Notes: generated from the sequence alone by a model not told the origin. A stretch of 64,000 nucleotides of DNA from Hyalangium ruber (GCF_034259325.1 NZ_JAXIVS010000018.1:1-64000); one strand, 5' to 3'. Positions 43,535-53,246 are shown, numbered from the stretch's first letter. Translations and numbers: made by a program.

Positions 43535-45742
43535 TCAGGGAGGCGGCTGGGCCACCGGCAGCGCGGCGGCCGGAGCGGTGACCGTCCGGGTCTTCACCGC
43601 CGCATGCTCCCTTCGGAGCACCGGCAGCACGCTGCTGCGCTCATCCGTCCAGGTAAAGGGAGGCGGCTCGGCCAGCTCCACGCGGGCAACGGTCGCTCCC
43701 GCCGCGACGAAGGTCGCCCCCCAGGAGAAAGCGGGATCCGCACTGAGGATCATCCACGTGCTGCTCAGCGCGTCTCCCTTCAGCTCATTGGTGACGAGCG
43801 TCGCATGCAGCCCGAAGGCCCGCGCGTGCGCCAGCGCGATGGGCACCAGGTCCATGTGGATGTTGCTCAGGTGCATCGCCAGCACGCCGCGAGGCGCCAG
43901 GTGCTTGCGGTAGAGGTCCACGGCCTCCTCGGTGAGCAGGTGCAGGGGAATCGAGTCCGAGCTGAACACATCCAGCGCCAGCACATCGAAGGCTTGGGGC
44001 TCGCCCCGCTCCAGCTCTGACTCCAAGGAGATGCGCGCGTCTCCCTCCACGGCCTCCACCTTCGCCGGGCTGTCCGCCAGGAAGGTGAAGTAGCCTCCTT
44101 CGCCGCGCGCCAGGGAGGTGACCTTCGGGTTGATCTCATAGAAGCGCATGGTGTCACCCGCCTGGGTGAGCGCCGCGCTGGTGCCCACGCCCAGCCCCAG
44201 CACGCCGAGACGCAGGGCCTGCACCTGGCCCGCCTCCTGGCGCAGGCGCCGCTGCTCGGCGATGGCCAGCCCCAGGCCGCCCTCCGGCGTGTAGTAGGCC
44301 GACGGGAGCGGCCGGCGCCCCGGGCGGATGAACTGGAAGCCGTGGTTGATGGCGCCGTGCTTCAGCGAGTACTGGTGCCACAGCGGATCGGCCCGGTACT
44401 GCTCCAGCACCTGCACCACACCGAAGAAGTTGCGTGCCGTCAGCCGCACCTCCTTGCGGCTGTCCAGCACCGCCACCACCAGCCCCATCACCGCTCCGGC
44501 CAGTACGAACACCCGCAGCAGCCGCCCCACCCGCGCCACGTTCCGCTCCCCTTCCGGGCGTTTCATGAGGACCCCCACCATCACGGCGCAGCAGGCCGCC
44601 AGCGCCAGGGGGTACTCGGCATAGGTGTCGAAGATTCGCTGCGCCACCAGGGAGACGAAGAGGCCACCGACCACCCCTCCCACCGACACCCAGAGGTAGA
44701 AGGCGCTCAGGTGCCGAGGCGAGGGCCGCAGTCGGTACAGCTCGCCGTGGCACACCATGCAGCCGGCGAACAGGGCTCCGCCGTGGGCCAGCAGCTGAAA
44801 GGGCAGCGGGAAGTGCGGCCCCTCGATGATGGCGCGGGCCACGCCGCCCATCGACGCGACGAGCAGCAGCATGCAGAGGGAGCGCGAATAGAGGGCCTCA
44901 CGCTCGAAGGTGAGGATGAAGGTGAGCAGGTAGAGGCCCAGGGGTAGCACCCACAGGAAGGGGCCCGCCGCCACGTCTTGCGAGAGCTGGTTCGTGGTGG
45001 CCAGCAGCAGCACCGAGGCGCAGGCGCTCAGCCCCAGCCACGCCAGGGTGCGCCCCACACCGGGCCGCGGCTCCTCTTGCGCGGGTGCCTCCGCGCCTTC
45101 CTTCGGCGCGTCCTGCCCGGTGGCCCGCTCCTCCCCTCGTCTCCACATGTCCCACGCACACACGGAGCACCCCACGGTGAACACCAGGAAGCCCACGGCC
45201 CACCCCCAGCCCTGCAGGGAGCGCGGCACATACGGCTCGACGAGGAAGGGGTAGCCCAGCAGCGCCAGCAGGGAGCCCACGTTGGACAGGGCATAGAGCC
45301 GGTATGGGGAGACGCCGGGCCGCGCGCGCGCGAACCAGCTCTGCAACAGCGGCGCCGTGGTGGAGAGCACGAAGAAGGGCAGCCCGATCGTCACCGCCAG
45401 CATCGCCAGGAGCCGACTCGTGAAGCCCTCCGCGCCGGTGGGGCGCCACTCCGGCCCGGGCGCTACCGGCGAGCCCGCCAGCCACGCGCGCGCCGCGAGC
45501 ACCGCCACGGTGAAGGCCACCAGCCCCAGGTGCAGCCGGACCTGAGCGCGCGGCCTCAGGTGCGTGGCGACGACATGGGCGTAGGCGTAGCCGGCCAGCA
45601 GCGCCGCCTGGAAGAAGAGCATGCACGCCGTCCACACCGCTGGGGTGCCCCCGAACCAGGGCAGCGCGAACTTCCCCACCAGCGGCTGAACGCCGAAGAG
45701 CAGGAAGGCGCTGAGGAAGAGCGTGAGGGCGTATCGGGCCAT
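43535..45742 (-). CDS. Fused MFS membrane region and spermidine synthase-like domain
   Basis: 735 residues. The N-terminal 430 residues form about 12 membrane helices beginning ALTLFLSAFLLFGVQPLVGK, the typical opening of this fusion family. The C-terminal part is a soluble Rossmann methyltransferase-like domain with LGVLGLGVGTSAALTQAGDT (SAM/dcSAM motif), MRFYEINPKVTSLARG, and DVLALDVFSSDSIPLHLLTE, the last matching the DxF/D segment of spermidine synthases. Aminopropyl transfer has been proposed but not proven for these fusions. The start ATG at 45742 is first in frame. It stands divergent to the histone-tail protein at 45856. Confidence 0.92.
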   Translation of the reverse strand: MARYALTLFLSAFLLFGVQPLVGKFALPWFGGTPAVWTACMLFFQAALLAGYAYAHVVATHLRPRAQVRLHLGLVAFTVAVLAARAWLAGSPVAPGPEWRPTGAEGFTSRLLAMLAVTIGLPFFVLSTTAPLLQSWFARARPGVSPYRLYALSNVGSLLALLGYPFLVEPYVPRSLQGWGWAVGFLVFTVGCSVCAWDMWRRGEERATGQDAPKEGAEAPAQEEPRPGVGRTLAWLGLSACASVLLLATTNQLSQDVAAGPFLWVLPLGLYLLTFILTFEREALYSRSLCMLLLVASMGGVARAIIEGPHFPLPFQLLAHGGALFAGCMVCHGELYRLRPSPRHLSAFYLWVSVGGVVGGLFVSLVAQRIFDTYAEYPLALAACCAVMVGVLMKRPEGERNVARVGRLLRVFVLAGAVMGLVVAVLDSRKEVRLTARNFFGVVQVLEQYRADPLWHQYSLKHGAINHGFQFIRPGRRPLPSAYYTPEGGLGLAIAEQRRLRQEAGQVQALRLGVLGLGVGTSAALTQAGDTMRFYEINPKVTSLARGEGGYFTFLADSPAKVEAVEGDARISLESELERGEPQAFDVLALDVFSSDSIPLHLLTEEAVDLYRKHLAPRGVLAMHLSNIHMDLVPIALAHARAFGLHATLVTNELKGDALSSTWMILSADPAFSWGATFVAAGATVARVELAEPPPFTWTDERSSVLPVLRREHAAVKTRTVTAPAAALPVAQPPP

Positions 45743-45855
45743 GGCGAAAGGTTACACCGTCAGTACAGACCGAGCGCCACTCCAGGACGCAGCGCTTCGA
45801 TGCGAACTGGGGTAGATCGCCTGCACTCTCGACCCTCAGCCCCCGGTTGCTCCCT

Positions 45856-46290
45856 ATGACAGCGAAGAAGTCCAGGACCGCGAAGAAGCCCGCCGCAGCC
45901 AAGAAGAAGCCCGCGGCCAAGAAGAAGCCCGCGGCCAAGAAGAAGCCCGCGGCCACCAAGAAGAAGCCCGCCGCTCAATCGGAGATGGACCGACTGCTCA
46001 AGGCCGCGGACCGCATCGAGGAGACCCTCCAGGACATGGACCTCGATGACCCGGAGCTCGATTTGACGCTCGAGGATTTCGAGCAGGTCCTCAGGGAAGT
46101 CCTTCGAATCGACCCGGGAAACATCGCCACCATGATCCGCCTCGGCGAGTTCTTCCTCGATCGAGCCGGGGCCGAGGATGTGGCGCTGGAGTTCTTCGGG
46201 CAAGCCTCCAAGCTCCAGCCTGGAGACAAGAAGCTCGCGAAGCTGATCAAGAAGGCCCAAGCGCAGCTCGAGGAGAACAGGGACTCCTGA
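45856..46290 (+). CDS. Histone H1-like lysine-rich tail fused to a TPR-like region
   Basis: 144 residues from the ATG at 45856. The first 40 residues are Lys/Ala/Pro repeats (KKPAAKKKPAA and similar), like the tail of histone H1 or bacterial H1 homologues, encoded by near-identical DNA repeats at about 45886-45975. The remaining 100 residues are acidic and helical (DRLLKAADRIEETLQDMDLD, then LREVLRIDPGNIATMIRLGE), with two helix-turn-helix pairs of TPR type (FFGQASKLQPGDKKLAKLIK). It may bind DNA or RNA by its tail and a protein by its body. It is convergent with the large kinase hybrid, with 10 bases between stops. Confidence 0.75.
   Translation: MTAKKSRTAKKPAAAKKKPAAKKKPAAKKKPAATKKKPAAQSEMDRLLKAADRIEETLQDMDLDDPELDLTLEDFEQVLREVLRIDPGNIATMIRLGEFFLDRAGAEDVALEFFGQASKLQPGDKKLAKLIKKAQAQLEENRDS
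45889..45975 (+). repeat. Tandem DNA repeat encoding Lys/Ala/Pro tail
   Basis: About four copies of a 15-18 base unit (AAGAAGCCCGCGGCC with small changes) code for the basic tail. Such a repeat can gain or lose units by slippage, so tail length may vary among strains. Confidence 0.7.
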
Positions 46291-46300
46291 CGCGTGTACC

Positions 46301-49300
46301 CTACCGCCCATCCGTGGGCTGACCGGCTCCCGTAACGGGGAGCTTGAGGATGGCGGTGGCTCCCAGCCCTGGCCCGGGGCTCTCCAGCGTGAGCTGTCCC
46401 CTCATGAGCCGCGCCGTGAGGGCACTGGAGTGCAAGCCAAGGCCGTGGCCAGCCCTGCGGGTGCTGAACCCCTGGGTAAAGAGCTGCTTGCGCACCTCGG
46501 GCGTAATCCCCTGCCCCGTGTCCTCCACCTCGAGGTAGGCCCAGTGACTGTCACGCCACAGGCGGAGCTCCAATCGCCGCTGGCCCACGGCAACGGCCTC
46601 CAAGGCATGCCGGGCGTTGCTCAGCAGGTTGAGGAGGATCTGAAGCAGCCGGTGCCTGTCCACCATCACCCGAGGCATGGGCTGCAGCCTCTTCGTCACC
46701 TGAACCTCCGCGCTTTTCAGGGTGCTCTGCTTCAGCCGCAGGGCCTCCTCCACCACCCCGGCCAGCTCACACTCCTCTTCGAGCAGCGTCGCCTTCCCGT
46801 AGTTCTGTTGCAGGGAGACGATGGAGCGCACCCGCTCGACGTTGCTGGCCATGTCCTTCAGGCCCTTCTGAAAGACCGTCCGCTCCTGCGCCAGCCGGTC
46901 CGAAAGGCCCCGGAGGTAAGCCACGATGTGGCGGCCGCGGGGATCCTCCGTGAGGAAGTCCGATAGCCGGGTCTGGTTCTCCTCCAGGAGCTGGGCCACC
47001 TGCCCCACCCGGTCTCCTCGCGAGGAGGCCAGCGCATCGCGCAGATGCTCCGTGGACACCACCAGGCTGGTCAGGGTGTTGCCCACCTCGTGCAGCACGT
47101 TGGAGGCGACCTCCGCCATTCCCACCAGGCGGGCCGTCTCCAGCAGCTGGGCCTGGGCCTGCTTCAGCTCGTGCGTCCGCTCCTCCACGCGCACCTCCAG
47201 CTCCTCGTTGGCGGTGCGCAGGGCCGCCTCGGCCAACTGGACCTCCGTGTAGAGCTGTGCGTTCTCCAGCGAGATGACGGCGTGCGAGGCCAGGTACTGC
47301 AGCAGGGAGATGCGAGCAGGGCTGAAGGCGCCTGGGGCCAGCGAGTTCTCCAGGTACAGCATCCCCCGGAGCTGCTGGTTGCGCGTCAGCGGAAGACACA
47401 GCAGGCACCGGGCCCGGCTCTGGGAGAAGAAGGGCGCCGAGGAGAAGGGATGCGGCTCGGCGGTGTCATCGATGAGGACATGCTCGCCGGTGCGCTTCAC
47501 ATAGGAGAGCACCGTCCACGGTAGCTCTTGATCCGCGAGCTGCCGCGGCACGGCCCGGGCGTCTTGCGCGGAGGCCTCCACCACGGCCTTCACCTGCAGC
47601 TCATCACCCTGCGACAGCACGAGCGCGCCGCGCTGCGCCCCCGCGCTCTGCAAGGCCACGTTCATGAGCGTGGCCACCAGCTTCTGCAGGTGCATTTCAC
47701 TGGAGATGGCCTGCTGGGCCTTGACGAGGCTGAGCGCATCCAACTGCGTCGTCGGGCCCGAGTCATACGTGTCACTCTGGCGGCCCGTGGACAGGTCGGC
47801 CAGGCGAGGCCACTGCTCGTCCATGTGCCGTACCTTGCCCTCCGCGCCCCACTGGCTGTAGGCCTCGCGGGCCTGGCGGGCATAGGACGTCGCGATGGTG
47901 GGGTAGCCCCGCTCCTTCCAGAAGCGCGCGGCCAGCTCACTGGCGACCGCCACGTTCTGGATCTGGCCATGCGTGTGGGCCGCTTGAATCGCCTCCTCGT
48001 AGGCCTGCATGGCTGCCTCGGGTCTCCCCCGCAGGCGCTCCAGCTCCGCGAACACCATCCGCTCCACCGGGGAGAAGGTCTCCGGACAGCTCGCGGACCA
48101 GTCGGCCAGCTGTTCCTGGTGCTTCTGGATCTGCTCCAAATACTCCTGCTGCAGCGGGGCGGGAGCCTCCCGGTAGCACGCCGCCAGCGAGAGCGCCCGG
48201 TAGTGGTGGTAGTCGAGCTGGAAGATGCGTCCGAGCTGCGAATAGAGCAGCGGCCGGGCCTGCTCCGCCGACTGGCGCGCCTCCTCATAGGCGCCACACA
48301 TGAACCGGGAGCGCGCCTTGGTGATGGCATACCAGCAATACTGGGTGGCGAGGTTGGAGCTCTTGCGGCTCTCGAAGTACGCCTCGCTGAACTCGCCCAG
48401 GCTCAGCGAGGTGAACGACTCATTGAGCCCCCGCATCTGCTGCACGAAGCACTGGTGAATGCGGAGGGAGTCCTCGGCGGAGCGAAAGTTGATCTTCCGC
48501 GAGAAGTCCGTGCCGACGACCGTCTCCCGATACACCTCCGACAGCTCGGTGCCCATGAAGAACGGCAGGGACGCGAGCAGGATGCCGCTGAAGGCCGCGG
48601 TCTGGAAATCACCCGCCTGGAGCGCGTGCTGGAAGGCCTCCTGGTACAGCCCCTTCGCGTCCGAGAGCGGGCGCACCCAGGCGCTCAGCTGCCCCAGGGT
48701 GAAGAGGACCTTGGGGAGGTAGGCCGTGCCTTGGTAACGCGTGGTGACGGCCTGGGCGAGCCTGCCAAACTCATAGCCGCGGCGGTACTCCCGGAACTTG
48801 CCGCTGGTCACCAGGCCATACCAGGCATAGCCCACCCCCGTGGCGGCGGTGTTTCCATGGCGCAGGGAGAGGGTGACCAGCTTGCACAGCTCCAGCGTCA
48901 GGAGGCTCTCGCTGGTGAAGAAGGCGGGTGAAATGAGGGCCACCAGCAGGCCCACGATCGTCCGCACCTCCGGATCCGTCAGGGCCGGCAGCTCCAGGAG
49001 GCTCTCCACCGGGCGGTCTCCCAGCAGGGACTCCAACTCCTGACGGGCGGCGACCGCCTCCTCCCAGGTGGGCTGCGCAGGGATGACCACCCCCAAGCGC
49101 GCCAGGGCCTCCAGCAGACTGGCGGCGGCGGCGCGGGCCTCGCCCGTGAGCAGGAGGATTTCCCCCTGGAGCTGGTAGCCCGCCACGAGGTGCTGACGCG
49201 TAGGGGCTCTGGGCAGCACCTCCTCGATGATGCGGCGGGCCTCGGCGAGGTTCCCGCTCGCGGACTCGCCGCGGGCCTGCTCCAAGCGCAACTGGAACGC

Positions 49301-51616
49301 CTGCTCGGGCGCGGTCTGCCAGGGGTCACCGGGCAGCAGCGACAGCGCCAGGGTGAAGCAGTCGATGGCCGTGCGGTAGGCGGTAGAGGCCTTGGCTCGA
49401 AAGCCCGCCTGGATGTTCAGCTGCGCCAGCCGGGAGCGCTCCTCGGGATCCTCGATCGACCGCGCGCCCGCGTTGAGCTGTCCCACCACCTCGAAGAGGC
49501 GCTCGTGCAGCTCCTCGGGGGCGAGGCGGGCCCACAGCAGGCGGCCGATCTCCAGGTGGAGGGCTCGCCGCTCCTCCTCGGCGATGAGGGAGTAGGCGGC
49601 CTGCTGGATGCGATCGTGGAAGAAGCGAAGATGCTGGAGGTCCGTCCGCACCACCAGCCCCTCGAGGAGCGCTGGCTCGAGGCGCTGTTCCACCTCGTGT
49701 ACTTGCTGGTGCGAGACGAGGGACAGTGTCTCCAGGGCGAAGGTATTGCCCACGCACGCGGCCCGGTGCAGCAACTGCTGTGTCGGATCAGGCAATTGCC
49801 GCAGCCGAACGGCCATGAAGTCCACGACGTTGTCCGAGTACTCCCGGGCACGCACGGCCTCGGCGTCCCAGCGCCAGTCTCCCTGCGCCCCCCGGGTGAC
49901 CAGGCCCTCCTGGTGCAGCGTCTGGAAGAGCTGAAGGAGGAAGAAGGGGTTGCCTCCGGTCTTCTCCTGCAACAACTCCGCGAGCGGCGCCACGAGCGTG
50001 GGCGCGGCACCGGGCAACGCCTCCGCCACGAGCATCCGGGTGTGCGTGAGGGAGAGCGGCTCCAGATGGACGGCCGTGCTCCGTCCCCCCGCCTTGCGCG
50101 CTTCCTCCAACATCATCGCCAGCGGGTGCGAGGCGCTGACCTCATTGTCCCGATAGGCGCCGATCAACAGATGGGCCGGCGTGTCCGGGTGGGTGACCAG
50201 GGTCTGCAGCAGCTTGAGGCTGGCGAGGTCCGCCCACTGCAAGTCGTCCAGGAAGAGGACCAGCGGCCTTCCAGCGCGGGCGAAGACGCCGAGCAAGCGC
50301 AGGAAGAGGCGATTGAAGCGGTTGCGTGTCTCCGCGGACGGCAACTCGGGCACGGGAGGCTGCTTGCCCACCACCTGCGCGAACTGGGGCACCAGGTCCA
50401 CCAGCACCTGACCGTTGCCCTCGAAGGCCTCCAGCAGATGCTGACGCCAAGCCTCCAGCTCCTCGTTGCTGCCGGCCAGGAGCTGCTGCACGAGCCCCCG
50501 GAGCGCCTGGGCCAGGGTGGAGTACGGCACGTCGCGCTGGAGCTGGTTGAACTTGCCGCTGAGGAAGAACCCGCGGCGCCGCAGGATGGGCTTGTGCAGC
50601 TCATGCACGACGGAGGACTTGCCGATCCCCGCGTAGCCGCTCACCCAGACCCATTCGGCCCGCTCCCCTCGCGCCACCCGCTCGAAGGCCTCCTGGAGCG
50701 CGGCGAGCTGCGCCTCGCGACCATAGAGGCGCTGCGGGAGCTGGAAGTGGGTGGGGAAGTCCCCCTGGCCCAGGGGAAAGTCCTCCAGCCGGCCCTGCCG
50801 AAGCCCTTGCAGGCAGCGCTCCAGATCAGCCTTCAGCCCGTCGGCGCTCTGGTAGCGCTCCTCGGCGGGCTTGGCGAGCAGCTTGAGCACCACCGCCGAG
50901 AGCATGGGCGGAACCGAGACCACTCGCGCGTGCGGAGGCTCGGGAGCCTGCGCGATGTGGGCGTGGATCCACTCCAGCGCGTCCTTGCCGTGGAAGGGCA
51001 ACTGCCCGGTGAGCAGTTGGTAGAGGGTGACGCCCAGCGAGTAGAGGTCCGTGCGGTAATCCACCGCCCGGTTCATTCTCCCGGACTGCTCGGGAGACAT
51101 ATAGGCCAGCGTGCCTTCGAGCAGGGCGGCGTGCGCCGCCTCCACGTGCTCCACCTGCTGCAGCGTGGCGAGCCCGAAGTCGATGAGCCACACCCCAGCC
51201 TCCTCCGAGAGGAGGATGTTGTGGGGCTTGATGTCCCTGTGGACGACGCCCCGCCGGTGTATCTCCGTCAGGGTGGTGGCGAGGGAGTTGGCCAGGGGCA
51301 GGAACCGGGAGGCGTCCCAGGGCTGCTCCAGGCGCTCCGACAGCGACTGGCCTCCCACGTCCTCCAGGATGAGGAAGGGGCTCTCCTCGTAGACCTCGCA
51401 GCCCAGGACACCGAGAACGCCGGGCGAGCCCTGCAGGCGCTGCAACAGACCGTGCTCGCGCATGTAGCGGGCGCGCTCGCGTGGGCCCGGGCGCTCCTGG
51501 CGAGGCGTCTTGACGATGACGGGCCGAGCATCGGCCTTGCGTACAGCGCGAAACAGCAGGTTGTTGCTCGTCGTCTGGAAGAGCCCGAGGAGCGTGTAGC
51601 CGGGGAGCTCCATCAT
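46301..51616 (-). CDS. Trifunctional Ser/Thr kinase - ATPase - histidine kinase hybrid
   Basis: 1771 residues. Domain order: Hanks kinase (about 5-265; VVHRDIKPHNILLSEEAG and VWLIDFGLATL intact), AAA/STAND-type ATPase (about 290-560; Walker A VSGYAGIGKSSVVHEL, Walker B LFLDDLQWADLAS), a long helical TPR-like region (about 600-1270), GAF domain (about 1320-1470; QPLVATLMNVALQSAGAQRG type start), coiled coil, and histidine kinase (about 1520-1771; H-box region VASNVLHEVGNTLTSLVVST, N-box LLQILLNLLSNARHALE, G-box EDTGQGITPEVRKQLFTQGF). Both kinase ends look active. It is a cytoplasmic multi-input sensor. Its gene overlaps the upstream gene by 4 bases (ATGA). Confidence 0.93.
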   Translation of the reverse strand: MMELPGYTLLGLFQTTSNNLLFRAVRKADARPVIVKTPRQERPGPRERARYMREHGLLQRLQGSPGVLGVLGCEVYEESPFLILEDVGGQSLSERLEQPWDASRFLPLANSLATTLTEIHRRGVVHRDIKPHNILLSEEAGVWLIDFGLATLQQVEHVEAAHAALLEGTLAYMSPEQSGRMNRAVDYRTDLYSLGVTLYQLLTGQLPFHGKDALEWIHAHIAQAPEPPHARVVSVPPMLSAVVLKLLAKPAEERYQSADGLKADLERCLQGLRQGRLEDFPLGQGDFPTHFQLPQRLYGREAQLAALQEAFERVARGERAEWVWVSGYAGIGKSSVVHELHKPILRRRGFFLSGKFNQLQRDVPYSTLAQALRGLVQQLLAGSNEELEAWRQHLLEAFEGNGQVLVDLVPQFAQVVGKQPPVPELPSAETRNRFNRLFLRLLGVFARAGRPLVLFLDDLQWADLASLKLLQTLVTHPDTPAHLLIGAYRDNEVSASHPLAMMLEEARKAGGRSTAVHLEPLSLTHTRMLVAEALPGAAPTLVAPLAELLQEKTGGNPFFLLQLFQTLHQEGLVTRGAQGDWRWDAEAVRAREYSDNVVDFMAVRLRQLPDPTQQLLHRAACVGNTFALETLSLVSHQQVHEVEQRLEPALLEGLVVRTDLQHLRFFHDRIQQAAYSLIAEEERRALHLEIGRLLWARLAPEELHERLFEVVGQLNAGARSIEDPEERSRLAQLNIQAGFRAKASTAYRTAIDCFTLALSLLPGDPWQTAPEQAFQLRLEQARGESASGNLAEARRIIEEVLPRAPTRQHLVAGYQLQGEILLLTGEARAAAASLLEALARLGVVIPAQPTWEEAVAARQELESLLGDRPVESLLELPALTDPEVRTIVGLLVALISPAFFTSESLLTLELCKLVTLSLRHGNTAATGVGYAWYGLVTSGKFREYRRGYEFGRLAQAVTTRYQGTAYLPKVLFTLGQLSAWVRPLSDAKGLYQEAFQHALQAGDFQTAAFSGILLASLPFFMGTELSEVYRETVVGTDFSRKINFRSAEDSLRIHQCFVQQMRGLNESFTSLSLGEFSEAYFESRKSSNLATQYCWYAITKARSRFMCGAYEEARQSAEQARPLLYSQLGRIFQLDYHHYRALSLAACYREAPAPLQQEYLEQIQKHQEQLADWSASCPETFSPVERMVFAELERLRGRPEAAMQAYEEAIQAAHTHGQIQNVAVASELAARFWKERGYPTIATSYARQAREAYSQWGAEGKVRHMDEQWPRLADLSTGRQSDTYDSGPTTQLDALSLVKAQQAISSEMHLQKLVATLMNVALQSAGAQRGALVLSQGDELQVKAVVEASAQDARAVPRQLADQELPWTVLSYVKRTGEHVLIDDTAEPHPFSSAPFFSQSRARCLLCLPLTRNQQLRGMLYLENSLAPGAFSPARISLLQYLASHAVISLENAQLYTEVQLAEAALRTANEELEVRVEERTHELKQAQAQLLETARLVGMAEVASNVLHEVGNTLTSLVVSTEHLRDALASSRGDRVGQVAQLLEENQTRLSDFLTEDPRGRHIVAYLRGLSDRLAQERTVFQKGLKDMASNVERVRSIVSLQQNYGKATLLEEECELAGVVEEALRLKQSTLKSAEVQVTKRLQPMPRVMVDRHRLLQILLNLLSNARHALEAVAVGQRRLELRLWRDSHWAYLEVEDTGQGITPEVRKQLFTQGFSTRRAGHGLGLHSSALTARLMRGQLTLESPGPGLGATAILKLPVTGAGQPTDGR

Positions 51617-52116
51617 GGCGGGCGGACGCCCAGAGGTGCTTCCACAGGCCCCAGCTCGCGAAGACGGCCGCTGGTGAACCGCAGCTCTTTCAAGGTGATG
51701 CGGACCGCGGGCTTGCCCTCCTTGCCCTCAATGGCGGTACACACGAGGGTTCCGCTCGTCGCCTTCTCGAGAGGCGATGTCTCGGGAATCGGCGGGGCGG
51801 CTCCTCCCCATGGGAGGAAGTTACGGACATCCTTCATCCGGTAGAGGGTGACGCCCGTGTCCCCAGCCACGGAGGCTCGGTATTCCGGCTGACACCCCTT
51901 GGCCTCGGGAAGGACGACGTGGAGCGCGGCCGCTTCGTCCACGAGGAACGCCTCCACGCCGCCCTTGTGCCAGCCGTAGACGACGACCTCTCGGGCCCGC
52001 AGGCGCAGCTCGGGCGGCTCCTGTGCCGAGGGCTTCCGTGGCGTCTTCGCCCAGGCGACCACCGCCACGAGTCCTCCTGCAACCGAGACGAGGATCCACC
52101 GTGTCGCGTGTCTCAA
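51613..52116 (-). CDS. Exported protein of unknown function, cotranscribed with the hybrid kinase
   Basis: 167 residues from a TTG at 52116, chosen because AGGAG lies 6 bases before it; a TTG 15 bases upstream is also in frame. A signal peptide or single anchor (WILVSVAGGLVAVVAWA) is followed by a small beta-rich domain (LRAREVVVYGWHKGGVEAFL; then PEYRASVAGDTGVTLYRMKD). I do not recognise a family. Its stop codon overlaps the start of the 1771-residue kinase (ATGA), so the two are translationally coupled, and it may be a periplasmic partner of the kinase. Confidence 0.6.
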   Translation of the reverse strand: MRHATRWILVSVAGGLVAVVAWAKTPRKPSAQEPPELRLRAREVVVYGWHKGGVEAFLVDEAAALHVVLPEAKGCQPEYRASVAGDTGVTLYRMKDVRNFLPWGGAAPPIPETSPLEKATSGTLVCTAIEGKEGKPAVRITLKELRFTSGRLRELGPVEAPLGVRPP

Positions 52117-52478
52117 GGGAGCTCCTGGCAAGCGTGGACTGCGTTTCCTACATGCTCTAGAGAATCTCGGCGAGTGGTGGAAACCCCCAACGCGCTTGCT
52201 CCGCGTCCGTCACGCTCCGCGGCAGGAGACACGGCATGAGGTGGCTCATGGCCGCTCCTGACCCTCTGGCCCCACCGGAGCTTAGGACGGACGGGAGCAT
52301 GGCTCCAACACCCCGGGCCGATGAAGAGCAGGCACCCGAGCCCTTGCGTCTCGCTAACTCCGCGACCTGCCAGCATCAGCCCATTGCCCAGGCGTGCCCA
52401 GGAGGGACTCTCCGTCACGCCAGCGGGGGGCCACGGAATGGCCCCACGAACAGGCGCCCTGCCCCCCTCAATCTTCGG
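52117..52478. other. Intergenic region without a supported gene
   Basis: About 360 bases upstream of the coupled pair at 46301-52116 and downstream of the unknown gene at 52479. Short open frames in several phases have no ribosome site or homology I can see. It probably holds the promoter for the minus-strand pair. Confidence 0.4.
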
Positions 52479-53246
52479 TCATGGAGAGCCGAGCAGCTCG
52501 CCCCCGGAAGCGCTCCACGGTCTCGTAAGAGGCCGGAGCGCATCAGAAGGCTCACGGCGTGGCAGTGTCTCCCGGTACATCGCCTGATCCAGCGGCAAGG
52601 TGCTGTCGAGGATGGCGTGCGCCAGCATCTTCAGCTCCGTCACGGAGACATTCTTGATGGTGACGTGCGTCCTTCCCTCTCTCAGGAAGGCCTTGATGCT
52701 GGCGGGAGAATCCTCGGCGAAGCGCTTGCGGATTCCCTCTCGCAGCAAGTGGACGCAGTACGCGTCCAGGCGAGGAACGATACCGGCCGCCTTCATCGAA
52801 TCTCGCGCAACCGCTCTTCCTACTTCCTCCGGAGTGCATTCAGGGAACGGCTTCTCTCGCGGGTAACCGTCCTCGCCGGGCACCCGCATGAGCAACTGGT
52901 CCAGCGCCGCACCTTCCCATTGCCGCCGGAGTTTCTGCCCGTACCGCACCAGCACGCCCAGCCGCCGCGTGCCGTACTTCAAGACAACCGCCTCCGAGAA
53001 CCGCCGGGCCGCCGCTTGAGCCCGGCCCAGCTCACCCTCCGAGAGGGCCCTGACCGCCGAGCCGAGTTGCCTCATCGCGCTCTCATAGGAGCCCACCCCC
53101 GCCAGCCGCCTGTCCACCACCTCGCTGATGATGCGGCCGATCTGGTACTGCTCGGCGTTGAGCCGCGCGACGTGGTGCTGCAGAAGCTCGCGCGCATGCT
53201 CGATCGTCAGGAGGGACACCGCTTCGTTTCCGTTCATCTCCGTCAT
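52479..53246 (-). CDS. Unknown protein, paralogue of 31466-32182
   Basis: 255 residues from the ATG at 53246, with GGGAG upstream; the frame is open 46 codons further. Alpha-helical, no signal. Blocks shared with the protein at 31466 are QYQIGRIISEVVDRRLAGVG, AAARRFSEAVVLKYGTRRLG, LLMRVPGEDGYPREKPFPEC and a final VTIKNVSVTELKMLAHAIL. The C-terminus after residue 235 is basic and unrelated. I know no function. It stands alone with unlabelled spacers on both sides. Confidence 0.7.
   Translation of the reverse strand: MTEMNGNEAVSLLTIEHARELLQHHVARLNAEQYQIGRIISEVVDRRLAGVGSYESAMRQLGSAVRALSEGELGRAQAAARRFSEAVVLKYGTRRLGVLVRYGQKLRRQWEGAALDQLLMRVPGEDGYPREKPFPECTPEEVGRAVARDSMKAAGIVPRLDAYCVHLLREGIRKRFAEDSPASIKAFLREGRTHVTIKNVSVTELKMLAHAILDSTLPLDQAMYRETLPRREPSDALRPLTRPWSASGGELLGSP

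Noticed and set aside
45889-45975. Short direct repeats considered as a CRISPR array
   Set aside because: The units are in-frame codons for a Lys/Ala/Pro tail with no spacers.
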